Shown: positions 9,304 to 18,572, counted from the stretch's first letter. The stretch is DNA of 64,000 bases from Bacteroidia bacterium (GCA_020852255.1 JADZBD010000001.1:62001-126000); one strand, 5' to 3'. The notes: generated by a model from the sequence alone, not told the origin. Translations and numbers: made by a program.

Positions 9304-10914
9304 TCAAAGATTAAGAAGGCGGCGGGCATCCTGCTCGGAACCTATCCTGCCCGGGTGAACAGTGAGCGTGTATACGCAGGCACCGTGCTCAGGTTTCGCC
9401 TTTTTGAAATCTTCTGCGCTGAGGGTGGCTATTCTTCCGTCGGCGGTTAGGGTCCATAACTGGTTCCGGGTTTTAGGATTGTACCTGAAACTCCGTATAG
9501 TATCCCCGTAGTAGGTAAACATCATGTTCCTCCCCTGCTCCACCAGGTAAACCGTGCCCAGTTTAAGGGGCTTACCTGTCTGGTCTTTAAAACTGGCGAT
9601 AATCTCCATTCCTTTGGGAAGAAGCTTCGGACAATCGCTGTTATAGATTCCAAAACGCTCCACATTGAAAACACGCATGACTGTTTGAGTATTCGCCGTA
9701 ACCAGTTTCTGCCACTCCTGCAGCTTTTTTCCTTCCGTGTTATCGAACTCTACTTCCCCAACGTAGCGTGCGTTCAGTTCACGAAGCATGTTGAGGTCGG
9801 CTGTTAGTTTTTTCTCCCTCCGGCGGAGGTCCTGATGATACTTCTCCAGTATGGCATTTGCTTTTTTGATATTCTTCTCTCCCAGCACCGGGCGCGCTTT
9901 CACTGTGATCTTCTGCGTCCAGTCGGTAAACTCAAGCACACACCATCCGGCACTGTCGGCCGACTTCATCCTTACATTTCTCCACGTTTTTGTGGAATAC
10001 ATCTTTGCAAATTGTTTTTCTTCTGGAGCCACGGCAAACTTAAGGTTCCGGTACCCGGCCCACTCAGGAAAACGCACTGTATCCAGATCCACCACCAGCA
10101 GTAATTCATTGCCGCGGGGTATAAAAGGAGAAGGCGGGATGTTTTTTTTCAGTTCCTCCCGGTCTTTTACCTGCTCATCCAGAGAATTCATCAGTTGCTT
10201 CCTGAGTGAGACCGGATCAAATTGAGTCAGCAGGCTGTCCAGTGTATTTTTCCAGGGTTCAGGTATTCCGGCCGTATCTTTTCCGAGGTACTCCCATCGT
10301 CCGCTCCGGGAGTCAAGAAAATAGGAGTTGAAGTGATTTCCCGGCTGAACAGAAACCATTTCAACTTTCACTGAATTACCGGGGCGTAATTGCAGCGGGC
10401 GATCTCCGTCGAAGGCGAGGATCTCGATCATTCCGCCCGATTCAAAATGATAGCGTGTTCCTGCGGAATCATAGGTCATTGGAATGCCGCTGAGGAAAAA
10501 ATCTTTTGGCCCATGGAATTCCCGGTAGCGAAGTTGTACCGGGCCTGCGAAAGGTTGGCCGTTCTCACCCATGAAAGCCCCTGCGGGTACATGAATCTGC
10601 GATCCCGAACGGAACCGGTAAACACCCCCCTTCCCGCCGTCGAACGTGAATACAGTATCCGGTGCCTGCGGCCAGGGTACTGAATCTGTGAAGTTATCTT
10701 GCAACAAAAGGAGGGGCAACGATGACCGTTCGGGCCCCCAAAGCAGCAGCCCTGCCACTATTCCCGAAACGGCCACCGTACCTGCCATCCACTTCAGCCA
10801 GCCACTCTTCGCCCCCGTAGTGTATTTCAGTTGCCGGTTAAAATCCATCTGCTCCGCAATCTCGCGTTCACTGATTGCTTCCCGGTCTTTTAGAATAAGA
10901 TACTTACTTTTCAT
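9304..10914 (-). CDS. Single-pass membrane protein, probable anti-sigma partner of the ECF factor
   Basis: A 536-residue protein. About 40 cytoplasmic residues precede one membrane span (about 40-62, WLKWMAGTVAVSGIVAGLLL) and a large periplasmic part. The periplasmic region begins with a beta domain having the pattern G..IHVPAGAF...G..F.GPVQLRYREF...FLSGIPM (about 95-150) seen in other Bacteroidota surface proteins. A Lys/Glu-rich helical stretch near 345-400 may be a coiled coil. It lies 11 nt downstream of the sigma-factor gene, and position plus topology suggest a sigma regulator. No zinc-finger anti-sigma motif (HxxxCxxC) is present, so it would be a non-canonical anti-sigma, or a regulated target. 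Confidence 0.72.
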   Translation of the reverse strand: MKSKYLILKDREAISEREIAEQMDFNRQLKYTTGAKSGWLKWMAGTVAVSGIVAGLLLWGPERSSLPLLLLQDNFTDSVPWPQAPDTVFTFDGGKGGVYRFRSGSQIHVPAGAFMGENGQPFAGPVQLRYREFHGPKDFFLSGIPMTYDSAGTRYHFESGGMIEILAFDGDRPLQLRPGNSVKVEMVSVQPGNHFNSYFLDSRSGRWEYLGKDTAGIPEPWKNTLDSLLTQFDPVSLRKQLMNSLDEQVKDREELKKNIPPSPFIPRGNELLLVVDLDTVRFPEWAGYRNLKFAVAPEEKQFAKMYSTKTWRNVRMKSADSAGWCVLEFTDWTQKITVKARPVLGEKNIKKANAILEKYHQDLRRREKKLTADLNMLRELNARYVGEVEFDNTEGKKLQEWQKLVTANTQTVMRVFNVERFGIYNSDCPKLLPKGMEIIASFKDQTGKPLKLGTVYLVEQGRNMMFTYYGDTIRSFRYNPKTRNQLWTLTADGRIATLSAEDFKKAKPEHGACVYTLTVHPGRIGSEQDARRLLNL

Positions 10915-10925
10915 CTCTGTTCTTT

Positions 10926-11504
10926 TTAAATACCCTTCATTTCCTTCTTTAACAATTCCAATACTTTATATAGGCGTTGTTTTGCCGCGCTTTCGCTAAT
11001 TCCCAGGATACCGGCAATCTCTGCGAAGGAACGCTGCTCAAAAAAGCGCATTTCCACGAGTTGCACCTCCGTTTCTTCCAGGGTTTGCAGTGCGCGAAAA
11101 AGCGTTTCGTCCTGTTCCCGGCTGCCGCACTCTTCCGCAATCAACGCAATGCCTTCCTCCCGGATGGAAACTGTCCGGCGAACTTTTCCGGAGCGGTAAT
11201 GCTTTCCCAGGATGTTTAGCGCGATACGGAATAGCCAGGAAGAAAAGGGGAAACCGCGGGTAGTATAGCGTTTCAGCGAACAAATGGCTTCACAGAAAAC
11301 CTGCGAAGTGATATCGAATGCCAGATCCCTATTTTCCACCCGGTTATATACAAAACGGAGGATGCTCCGGTAGTACCGTTCGTAGAGCGGTCGAAACGCC
11401 TGCGGATCCTTTTGCGCAGCCTGCACTTCCTGCCATTCGTCGCTGATCTCAGCTGCGTCGGTTGGTACCCTGGTTCCGGTCATCCTGCGTTGTACGGAGT
11501 ACAT
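10926..11504 (-). CDS. ECF-family RNA polymerase sigma factor
   Basis: A 192-residue sigma-70 family protein of ECF type. Region 2 is seen at about 35-105 (LYERYYRSILRFVYNRV, DITSQVF, SSWLFRIALNIL). Region 4 is seen at about 140-190 (VEMRFFEQRSFAEIAGILGI then SESAAKQRLYKVLELL, the helix-turn-helix that reads the -35 element). Such factors direct RNA polymerase to a small regulon and are usually held by a membrane anti-sigma, here probably the product of the next gene 11 nt away. The start at ATG 11504 gives a slightly long N-terminus; ATG 11483 is an alternative. It is divergent from dnaG. Confidence 0.9.
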   Translation of the reverse strand: MYSVQRRMTGTRVPTDAAEISDEWQEVQAAQKDPQAFRPLYERYYRSILRFVYNRVENRDLAFDITSQVFCEAICSLKRYTTRGFPFSSWLFRIALNILGKHYRSGKVRRTVSIREEGIALIAEECGSREQDETLFRALQTLEETEVQLVEMRFFEQRSFAEIAGILGISESAAKQRLYKVLELLKKEMKGI

Positions 11505-11608
11505 TGATTACGGTTTCTTCCCCATAGATACCATCCGCCATTAAAAAGTCTGGGGAGCTATAAAATTCTTTCAGGCCACAGGCGAAAAAGGGCTAAATTT
11601 AGGCTGGG

Positions 11609-13633
11609 ATGATCTCAAAAAATACCATAGCCCGCATCTTTGAAACCGCCCGTGTAGAGGAGGTGATCGCAGACTTCGTTTCACTGAAGAAACGGGGAGC
11701 GAACATGATCGGATTGTGTCCTTTCCACAATGAGAAAACCCCGTCGTTTCATGTGTCGCCTTCCAAGGGGATCTACAAATGTTTTGGCTGCGGCAAAGCG
11801 GGCAACGCCGTGAACTTTATCATGGATCATGAGAGCCTGAGTTTTCCGGAAGCCCTGCGGTTTCTCGCTTCCAAATACAGTATTGAAGTAGAGGAAGACC
11901 GGGTGGAGACGCCGGAGGAAGTAAAGCAACGTCAGGCCGAAGAAGAAGAGAGAGAAAGCCTCATGGTGGTGTCTTCCTTCGCGCAGAAACACTTCACGAA
12001 GAACCTGTGGGAGACAGAGGAAGGAAAAAATATCGGACTGGCCTACTTTGAAGAGCGGGGGTTCCGGAAAGACATCATTGAAAAATTTCAGCTCGGGTAC
12101 AGCATAGATCAATGGCGGGAATTCTCCGACGCTGCACTCAAAGCCGGATATCAGCTTGAATTCCTTGAAAAAACCGGGCTAACGATCGTCAAACGGCCGG
12201 AGGGCGGGGCTACCGCAACGGAAAATGCACCTGCCTCTTTCTTCGACCGGTTCATGGGCAGGGTGATGTTTCCGATTCATAATGTAACCGGACGCGTGAT
12301 CGCATTCGGGGGCAGAACCCTTTCCGCCGATAAAAAAACTGCCAAGTATATTAATTCGCCGGAATCGCCGATCTACTACAAGACCAAGGTTCTGTATGGT
12401 CTGTATTTTTCCAAAACGGCTATTTCCAGGGAAGACGAGTGTTTCCTGGTGGAAGGGTACACGGATGTGATCTCACTGCACCAGGCCGGTATCTCCAACG
12501 TAGTAGCCAGTTCCGGAACCTCGCTTACCGTTGAACAGATCCGGGCTATCCGGAGGTACACAAAAAACATTACAATACTTTACGACGGTGATCCTGCGGG
12601 TATCAAAGCCAGCTTCAGGGGTATTAACCTCGTGCTCGAGGAAGGAATGAACGTAAGAGTGCTGCTCTTTCCTGATGGCGACGATCCGGACTCTTATTCC
12701 CGGAAAGTTTCCTCCGATGAGTTCAGAAGATTCATCCGGGAGCATACACAGGACTTCATTTCCTTTAAAACCAAACTCCTCTATAACGATATCCAGGGCG
12801 ATCCAATCAAAAAAGCGGAACTCATCAAGGATATTGTAGAAAGCATCGCCCTTATTCCGGAACAGATCACCCGCTCCGTTTACATCAAAGCCTGCTCCAA
12901 CGTGATGGACGTTGCGGAGCAAACCCTGCTCAACGAGCTGAACAAGATCCGCCGCAAGAAGCTGGATGAAAAACGAAAAACAGAAGAAAACTTTCAGCCG
13001 GATCTCGGAACGGCTTCCGTGGTTCCTGTTCAGGTGGACGATCGTCCGCTTTATCCGGATTCCCAGGAAAGCCAGGAAAAAGATCTGATCCGCATCCTGC
13101 TTAATTTCGGAAGGGAAGTAATTGCCACGGAGGATCAGGACATTGATGGCAACCCCGCAATGATTTCGGTTTCCATTGCTCAGTATATTCTGGATTCCGT
13201 TAATCTGGACGAGGTAGACGGCATGCGCATTGAGTTCGAAGTATCCGCTTACAGAAAAATATTCGAGGAATACAACCGCTGTTTCAACGAAGCGCTGATC
13301 CCCGAACCTTCCCACTTCACACAAAATGCGGATGCCGCTATTTCCTCCGCAGCAATAGATCTATTGACCAGTGAATACGACCTCTCACCTAACTGGGAAG
13401 AACGCCACGGTATTTACGTTCCCACCGAAGAACGCTCTTTCCAGCGCATGGCCGAGGAAGCCGTGATGTGCCTGCGTCTGAAACTACTCGACCGTATCAA
13501 ACAGAAAAAGCTCGAAGAACTTCAAAAGGAAACCGATGAAGCGAACATGGTTATCCTTCTCGATTACATCCGCTCCCTGGATAACGCGAAAACCGTTCTG
13601 GCCACACGGCTGGGGCGTACCGTGTTAAAATAA
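11609..13633 (+). CDS. dnaG: DNA primase
   Basis: A 674-residue primase that makes RNA primers for replication. The N-terminal zinc-binding domain has the CHC2 ligands Cys37, His40, Cys58 and Cys61 (LCPFHNEKTPSFHVSPSKG, then KCFGCGKAGN). The RNA polymerase domain with the Toprim core follows (CFLVEGYTDVISLHQAGI, then ILYDGDPAGIKA). The C-terminal third is lower in similarity, as is usual for the DnaB-interacting domain. The length is normal for the phylum. A TAAATTTA box lies 7 nt before the ATG and is a weak promoter match. The stop codon overlaps the T-tract side of the terminator of the convergent gene. Confidence 0.97.
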   Translation: MISKNTIARIFETARVEEVIADFVSLKKRGANMIGLCPFHNEKTPSFHVSPSKGIYKCFGCGKAGNAVNFIMDHESLSFPEALRFLASKYSIEVEEDRVETPEEVKQRQAEEEERESLMVVSSFAQKHFTKNLWETEEGKNIGLAYFEERGFRKDIIEKFQLGYSIDQWREFSDAALKAGYQLEFLEKTGLTIVKRPEGGATATENAPASFFDRFMGRVMFPIHNVTGRVIAFGGRTLSADKKTAKYINSPESPIYYKTKVLYGLYFSKTAISREDECFLVEGYTDVISLHQAGISNVVASSGTSLTVEQIRAIRRYTKNITILYDGDPAGIKASFRGINLVLEEGMNVRVLLFPDGDDPDSYSRKVSSDEFRRFIREHTQDFISFKTKLLYNDIQGDPIKKAELIKDIVESIALIPEQITRSVYIKACSNVMDVAEQTLLNELNKIRRKKLDEKRKTEENFQPDLGTASVVPVQVDDRPLYPDSQESQEKDLIRILLNFGREVIATEDQDIDGNPAMISVSIAQYILDSVNLDEVDGMRIEFEVSAYRKIFEEYNRCFNEALIPEPSHFTQNADAAISSAAIDLLTSEYDLSPNWEERHGIYVPTEERSFQRMAEEAVMCLRLKLLDRIKQKKLEELQKETDEANMVILLDYIRSLDNAKTVLATRLGRTVLK

Positions 13634-13658
13634 AAAAGCCCCGGATCTGCCGGGGCTT
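13631..13658 (-). terminator. Rho-independent terminator of the 13679-14614 gene
   Basis: A perfect 9-bp stem AAGCCCCGG / CCGGGGCTT (13636-13644 and 13650-13658) with loop ATCTG. Read on the minus strand it is followed by a run of six T. It overlaps the dnaG stop codon. Confidence 0.9.
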
Positions 13659-13678
13659 CATGTATCAATAAGGGCAAT

Positions 13679-14614
13679 CTATTCTTTTATAAACTTTCCA
13701 TTACCCATTCCAATGCCCAGTGTACTGCGAACCGTATAGGAATAAGTTCCTGCCGGGAGCATTCGTACATCCAGTGTAAGGGAGGAAATATTCCGGAGAG
13801 AAGTATTCATTACCAGTTTCCCGTTCACATCATAGATCTCCAGCGCCAGCAGATCTGTTCCGAGGGCAGAGGCATCCACCGTCAGACTTTCTGTTACCGG
13901 GTTCGGATAAACGGTTACCGGAGCAGTATCATCGTTCTCATCAATTCCCACCCAGCCGCTGAAGCTGATATTATCAATGTGCAATTCACTGTTCACCCGC
14001 GGATAATACCCGCTGCTTGCCGTGATTCCGATCGAAATGCTGTCGGGCAAAGTGCTGAGCTGGTAACTGCTGGATAATGGAATGGAGTAATTATTGTAGG
14101 ATGTTGAAGGATTAATGGGAACCCAAACTTCCATGATTATATCACGAGACGCTCCGTTCCATTTTGTCATCTGCACATATACAGAAGCAGTATCTACCCC
14201 ATTTGGTGCATATTTTGCGGCGAAATTCAGAATCGCCGGCCGCCCGGTGAAGGGGATGCGATCCTTCATCGCAAAACTGGGTATCATGGTAAAAGAACCG
14301 GAAATGCACGCACCGAGTGTGTCAGGGATGGTGGTAGAATCCGGGTTGAGCACCAGCACAACGGTTTTAAGTCTGAGCGACCAGGTTCCCATGTAATTAT
14401 CCGGAGCTCCTGCCTTGAAGGCCGAGGTGGGGTTCGGATTCGGGTTAGGTATTGTCAGAAGGGGCGAAGCAAAAAGATTTGCAGTGATCCATCCTGTGGG
14501 CTGCTCCGGCTCCTGAGCTGAAGCTCCCCAAGTCTCGAATCCGCCGTTCATGCTCTGCGCACTCAGCAAGAAGGCCGACAGCAGCAGGGTTGAAGTGAGT
14601 AATATTCTTTTCAT
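13679..14614 (-). CDS. Secreted protein with T9SS type A sorting domain
   Basis: A 311-residue protein from ATG 14614, chosen because it starts the signal peptide MKRILLTSTLLLSAFLLSAQ directly; an upstream in-frame ATG at 14644 would put ten hydrophilic residues ahead of it. The mature part begins NGGFETW and continues as a beta-sandwich rich in Ser/Thr, resembling carbohydrate-binding jelly-roll domains. The last 75 residues (VYPNPVTESLTVDASALG ... IYDVNGKLVMN ... LPAGTYSYTV) are the T9SS type A sorting signal. It has its own terminator and is probably monocistronic. A weak -7 box (CATCTTTG) lies at 14642-14649. The ligand or substrate is unknown. Confidence 0.88.
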   Translation of the reverse strand: MKRILLTSTLLLSAFLLSAQSMNGGFETWGASAQEPEQPTGWITANLFASPLLTIPNPNPNPTSAFKAGAPDNYMGTWSLRLKTVVLVLNPDSTTIPDTLGACISGSFTMIPSFAMKDRIPFTGRPAILNFAAKYAPNGVDTASVYVQMTKWNGASRDIIMEVWVPINPSTSYNNYSIPLSSSYQLSTLPDSISIGITASSGYYPRVNSELHIDNISFSGWVGIDENDDTAPVTVYPNPVTESLTVDASALGTDLLALEIYDVNGKLVMNTSLRNISSLTLDVRMLPAGTYSYTVRSTLGIGMGNGKFIKE

Positions 14615-14706
14615 GTGAGAAGATTTTGGTTTAGTGTGTATCAAAGATGGCTAAAATTCACCTGACAAAAAATTGAAATGGTACTAATTCTTACCCGTTC
14701 ATCCGT

Positions 14707-14738
14707 AAAAAAAGCCCCCTGTCCGTGACAAGGGGCTT
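14707..14738 (-). terminator. Rho-independent terminator of the 14757-15812 gene
   Basis: A 12-bp stem with one mismatch: left arm 14712-14723, right arm 14727-14738 (GACAAGGGGCTT) and loop CGT. On the minus strand it is followed by seven T. Confidence 0.88.
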
Positions 14739-14756
14739 GAAAATGAGGGGAAAAGC

Positions 14757-15812
14757 TTATTTAACAATGCTGAACTTGCCTGCTTTTTTCATGGTGTTGC
14801 TTCCATCCACTGCCACATAGAAGTAGGTTCCGGCAGCGAAAGATTCCACATTCAAGGAAACCTGTGAACCCTGAACCTGAATTTCCCGGATAAGGTTACC
14901 GGAAACATCCATAATCCGGATCGTTTTCACATCCAGCCCCTTTGTCAGGAATGTAATAGACTGGGAAGCCGGGTTCGGATAATTGGGAATAGGGGTCAGC
15001 TCCTGCTCGCTGATCCCGCTCTGAGTGGGAGCAGCCTGCAACCAACTGGCATCTGTTACGTTACCAGCCGAGTCCGTGGAGATCTCCACCACAGGGAATC
15101 CGTAAGCATTATTTGTGTTCGGTGTCCACCAGCTGTAGTTGTAGGAAGTATCAATATTGGTTTGAAACACCTGCCATACCGGAGGGAAGGACAGGTGTAT
15201 GGAAATTGTATCATACGTGATGTTCATTTCGCGAACGCGCAGGCAGGGCAAGTTAGCGACCAGCGGAGTGGTTACTGTTCCCCATCCGTCAACCAATGAC
15301 GTCTTCACCTTAACACTCTGAAGCCGTGCAGAATCCATTGGAGGATTTGGAAACGGCATCCGCACATCCATACCGGAAGTGTTATTAAATGTGGTATTGA
15401 AGGTGCTGGGCCACGACATGATTTGTTCATCCGGATTCATATCAATGATCATTGGGCCGAGGCCAAAATCGCCATACTGACCAAGGATTTTAAAATCTGA
15501 TGAAGTATTGCGTGCGAAGGCATACATTCCGGAACTGCCGAAAATTACGGCCAGGTTGGAGGTGGGAAAACTGGAGGAATTCGGTAACCAGTTGGGATTG
15601 GTAAACGTCAGAGTATCCACCGTATGCGAGTTCAGGTTGGTGAAATTCCAGGTTTGGCTTGCGCCGGATGGGCCGGGAGTCACCACGGGCATGGTATCAT
15701 GCGCCTGGCGAATCGCAAATCCGATGTTGGCAAGATCCCATTGTACCAGTGTAACCTGCGAAAAGGCCGCGAAAGAACAAAGGGAAAGACAACTGAGTAG
15801 AACTTTTTTCAT
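14757..15812 (-). CDS. Secreted protein with T9SS type A sorting domain
   Basis: A 351-residue protein with signal peptide MKKVLLSCLSLCSFAAFSQ. The mature region (about 20-265) is beta-rich with many aromatic residues and no recognised catalytic motif. The C-terminal 80 residues are a type A sorting domain (IPNYPNPASQSITFLTKG ... IRIMDVSGNLIREI ... FAAGTYFYVAV ... GKFSIVK). It is exported through the outer membrane by the T9SS and released or attached to the surface. A well-formed promoter (TTTG, 19 nt, TATCTTTG) lies 20 nt upstream, and a terminator follows the stop, so the gene is its own transcription unit. The function of the mature part is unknown. Confidence 0.9.
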   Translation of the reverse strand: MKKVLLSCLSLCSFAAFSQVTLVQWDLANIGFAIRQAHDTMPVVTPGPSGASQTWNFTNLNSHTVDTLTFTNPNWLPNSSSFPTSNLAVIFGSSGMYAFARNTSSDFKILGQYGDFGLGPMIIDMNPDEQIMSWPSTFNTTFNNTSGMDVRMPFPNPPMDSARLQSVKVKTSLVDGWGTVTTPLVANLPCLRVREMNITYDTISIHLSFPPVWQVFQTNIDTSYNYSWWTPNTNNAYGFPVVEISTDSAGNVTDASWLQAAPTQSGISEQELTPIPNYPNPASQSITFLTKGLDVKTIRIMDVSGNLIREIQVQGSQVSLNVESFAAGTYFYVAVDGSNTMKKAGKFSIVK

Positions 15813-15832
15813 GTGTGTTGTTTTTTGGTACG

Positions 15833-15863
15833 CAAAGATAAGAAAATCAGGGGCTCAGACAAA
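15833..15863 (-). promoter_or_regulatory. Bacteroidota-type promoter TTTG-N19-TATCTTTG
   Basis: On the minus strand TTTG (15860-15863) and TATCTTTG (15833-15840) are 19 nt apart, the spacing expected for the -33 and -7 elements of the Bacteroidota vegetative sigma factor. It serves the T9SS cargo gene starting at 15812. Its -33 box lies inside the end of the exporter gene. Confidence 0.75.
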
Positions 15864-17708
15864 ACTCTGCATATCGTACAAACGGCGGTAGATTCCATTC
15901 TTCCCGAGCAACTCCTGGTGTGTTCCTCTTTCTCTGATTTCGCCCTTTTCAAGCACCACAATCTCATCGGCATGCTGGATGGTACTGAGCCGGTGTGCGA
16001 TCACCAGCGTGGTCCGGTTCCTCATTAATTTTCCCAGCGCATCCTGTACCAATCGTTCCGATTCGGTATCCAGTGCGGAGGTGGCTTCATCCAGGATCAG
16101 GATGGGAGGATTTTTCAGCACTGCCCTCGCGATGCTGATCCGTTGCCTTTGACCGCCTGATAATTTGCTCCCACGGTCGCCAATATTGGTATTATATCCT
16201 TCCGGCATGCGGCTGATGAACTCGTGCGCATTGGCAATCTCCGCCGCCTTCTGAACCTGCTCCTGACTTACACCTTCCATACCGAATGCAATATTATTGA
16301 ACACCGTATCGTTGAACAAAATACTTTCCTGCGTTACAATGCCCATCAGCTTCCGGATGTCTCTCAGCCGGCAGTCACGTAAATCCATGCCATCTATAAT
16401 CACGCTCCCCTGCCCTTCACCCGGATCATAGAAACGCGGAAGCATATCCGCCAGTGTGCTCTTCCCGGATCCAGATTGTCCCACCAGTGCCACCGTTTTG
16501 CCTTTGGGAATTGTCAGGTTGACATTATGAAGCACATACCCGCTGTCGCCGCGAGTGTAAGAGAATGAAACATTTCTGTACTGCACCTCCTTCTCAAAGG
16601 AATTCAGATTCAGCGGTTTTTCCGGGTCCCGAATGGTTACATCCGCCTCCGTGATTTTACGGATACGTTCCAGGCTTGCTACACCTTTTTGAATATTGAA
16701 ATAGGCAGTGGTCAACGACTTGGCAGGGCCAATGAGTTGCGAAAAAACAGCGATATAGGCGATGAAGGAGGACGCCTCGAGCGTTGGCTGAGTTCCCAGT
16801 ACCAGCACGCCTCCGAAGTACATTATGAGTACAAGAACCAGCACGCCGAGAAATTCGCTCAGCGGACCCGCCAGATCCACCCGCCGGTAGATACTCACCA
16901 TGTACTGGGTGTAGGTCCGGTTGTATTCCTGAAACTGATCATCCGTCTTTTTCTCATGGTTGAAGGCTTTGATGATACGCAGTCCGGAAAGTGTTTCCTC
17001 AATAACAGAAAGAAGTGTGCCGGCCATTTCCTTTTCTCTGGCCGTGGTTCTGCGAAGCGTTTTTGATACACGGCCGATAAGAATGCCCATGAGCGGAAGG
17101 AGCACAAACGCAAAGAGCGTCAGCCACGGACTTATCCATATCAGCCAAATCAGAAAAAACGCAATATTGATCGGCTCGCGGAAAAGCATTTCCAGAGAAT
17201 TCATCACGCTCCACTCCACCTCTTTCACATCATTATTCATCCGAGACATGATGTCGCCTTTGCGCTCATTGGAAAAAAAAGAAAGCGGCAGAACAAGAAT
17301 TTTCGAGAAAACCTCATTACGCAGGTCTTTCACAACACCGTTCCGGATGGGTGCGAGATAGAACATGGCCATATACCGGCAAAGGTTTTTAAAAAAGATC
17401 ATCACCAGCACAAAAACACAGATGAAAATCAGGGCCTGCAGTTTGCCCTCTTCCGTTACCAGACGCGTGATATGGTAATTAAAGGCATCCACAACACCTG
17501 AGGCAGAAAGGCTGAATCCGGGATCTCCCTTTTCAAGAATAGTCCGGTATTGCTCCTCGTTGGCGTAAAAGAGTACATCCAGGAAAGGCTTCAGCAGCGT
17601 CAGGGAAAAAAGTGAGAATACGGCAAATAAAATATTAAACAGAATGTTCAGTGCTGCGTACTTTTTATAATTCCTGACGAAAGAAAATACGCGAACGATG
17701 TACTTCAT
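15855..17708 (-). CDS. ABC exporter, MsbA/lipid-exporter-like, fused permease and ATPase
   Basis: A 617-residue half-transporter with six membrane spans in the first 330 residues, then a nucleotide-binding domain. The motifs are Walker A GQSGSGKST, ABC signature [16 protein letters not shown], Walker B ILILDEATSALD and the switch His in IAHRLSTIQ. It works as a homodimer in the inner membrane. The family includes MsbA, which flips lipid A-core, and many lipid or drug exporters. No neighbouring gene fixes the substrate, so MsbA is likely but not certain. A TATATTCG box ends 5 nt before ATG 17708, so the transcript probably starts at or beside the start codon. Confidence 0.88.
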   Translation of the reverse strand: MKYIVRVFSFVRNYKKYAALNILFNILFAVFSLFSLTLLKPFLDVLFYANEEQYRTILEKGDPGFSLSASGVVDAFNYHITRLVTEEGKLQALIFICVFVLVMIFFKNLCRYMAMFYLAPIRNGVVKDLRNEVFSKILVLPLSFFSNERKGDIMSRMNNDVKEVEWSVMNSLEMLFREPINIAFFLIWLIWISPWLTLFAFVLLPLMGILIGRVSKTLRRTTAREKEMAGTLLSVIEETLSGLRIIKAFNHEKKTDDQFQEYNRTYTQYMVSIYRRVDLAGPLSEFLGVLVLVLIMYFGGVLVLGTQPTLEASSFIAYIAVFSQLIGPAKSLTTAYFNIQKGVASLERIRKITEADVTIRDPEKPLNLNSFEKEVQYRNVSFSYTRGDSGYVLHNVNLTIPKGKTVALVGQSGSGKSTLADMLPRFYDPGEGQGSVIIDGMDLRDCRLRDIRKLMGIVTQESILFNDTVFNNIAFGMEGVSQEQVQKAAEIANAHEFISRMPEGYNTNIGDRGSKLSGGQRQRISIARAVLKNPPILILDEATSALDTESERLVQDALGKLMRNRTTLVIAHRLSTIQHADEIVVLEKGEIRERGTHQELLGKNGIYRRLYDMQSFV

Positions 17709-17713
17709 GGGAG

Positions 17714-17721
17714 CGAATATA
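17714..17721 (-). promoter_or_regulatory. -7 box TATATTCG, 5 nt before exporter start
   Basis: One mismatch to TAnnTTTG, ending 5 nt before ATG 17708. This predicts an almost leaderless mRNA. Confidence 0.45.
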
Positions 17722-17814
17722 CGAATTAGATCAAGGTTCTAAGCTGAACGAATTGAATCCCAACCTATTGTGTCGGCTTCCCGTCATATGGCTTATCAGG
17801 GTATCTTTAATAAG

Positions 17815-17822
17815 TAACTTTG
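17815..17822 (+). promoter_or_regulatory. -7 box TAACTTTG, 4 nt before rbfA start
   Basis: Exact TAnnTTTG match ending 4 nt before GTG 17827. It supports the GTG start and predicts a leaderless transcript for the rbfA group. Confidence 0.6.
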
Positions 17823-17826
17823 CCCT

Positions 17827-18165
17827 GTGGATTCAGTACGACAACAAAAAGTAGCCAGGCTACTACAGAAGGAGCTCGGAGAGATCTTCCGGCGCGATGC
17901 CGCACTCTACCTTCCCGGCGCCCTGATTAGCGTAACAGAAGTGCGTGTGAGTGCCGATCTATCAGTAGCAAAGGTCTTTCTGAGTCTTTTTCCGGTGAAG
18001 GAAAAAGAAAAGGCCATTGCCGGCTTACGCGCCCGTGCGCCGGAGTTGCGCCGGTCGCTGGCCGGTAGGGTACGCGACCAGCTGAGGGTAGTTCCGGAGC
18101 TTATCTTTCTCATCGATGATTCCTTTGATCAGGCAGCACGCATTGATGAACTGCTGAAGAAATAA
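17827..18165 (+). CDS. rbfA: Ribosome-binding factor A
   Basis: A 112-residue protein that binds the 30S subunit and helps late maturation of the 16S rRNA 5' end. The sequence begins DSVRQQKVARLLQKELGEIF, the conserved first helix, and has the single KH-fold core (ISVTEVRVSADLSVAKVFLS). The C-terminal motif LRVVPELIFLIDDSFDQAARID is the typical PELxFxxD end. The start is GTG at 17827, backed by the promoter box just upstream. The next gene begins 1 nt after its stop, so the two are co-transcribed. Confidence 0.95.
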   Translation: MDSVRQQKVARLLQKELGEIFRRDAALYLPGALISVTEVRVSADLSVAKVFLSLFPVKEKEKAIAGLRARAPELRRSLAGRVRDQLRVVPELIFLIDDSFDQAARIDELLKK

Positions 18166-18166
18166 A

Positions 18167-18571
18167 ATGAAAAAAGACATTTCTATTCCCAAGGTGGAAG
18201 ATGTGGCGGTAGCGGTGGTCCGTGAGAAGAACGAGGCGGGCGACGAGGGCTGGTATGTATATCTTCTCAACCTGGGTAACACCATGCTTGAAGGAGTGCT
18301 GGTCACTTCCAAAGGGTATGGAGAGATGAAAGGAGAACAGAGAAACACTTCGGTACTCCGGCACTTTCTGGATACCATACCGGGAGGCGGCGCAGTGAGG
18401 ATAGAGCCCATTATGGAGGAATTATTCGGGCTCACCAACGAATATTGGGTGAGCTTTTATAAATCGAATGTGATGTACGACAAGAAGTATATTTTTCTTG
18501 CAGAAAGCATCAATGCAGGCCTGTTCACCCAGGTGCCTTTACTGAATAAAAAAGGAGTAATGATCCGCTGA
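18167..18571 (+). CDS. Conserved hypothetical protein of the rbfA operon
   Basis: A 134-residue soluble protein without signal peptide or membrane span. Residues 8-60 look like a small alpha/beta domain (VEDVAVAVVREKNEAG, then GWYVYLLNLGNTMLEGVLVT), and the end is LLNKKGVMIR. I do not recognise an enzymatic motif. It is packed between rbfA (1 nt) and an exonuclease-like gene (1 nt), which suggests a housekeeping role, possibly linked to RNA or ribosome work. That link is context only. Confidence 0.8.
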   Translation: MKKDISIPKVEDVAVAVVREKNEAGDEGWYVYLLNLGNTMLEGVLVTSKGYGEMKGEQRNTSVLRHFLDTIPGGGAVRIEPIMEELFGLTNEYWVSFYKSNVMYDKKYIFLAESINAGLFTQVPLLNKKGVMIR

Positions 18572-18572
18572 C

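Noticed and set aside
12473-13324. 283-codon minus-strand frame opposite dnaG
   Set aside because: Antisense shadow of a well-supported primase gene.
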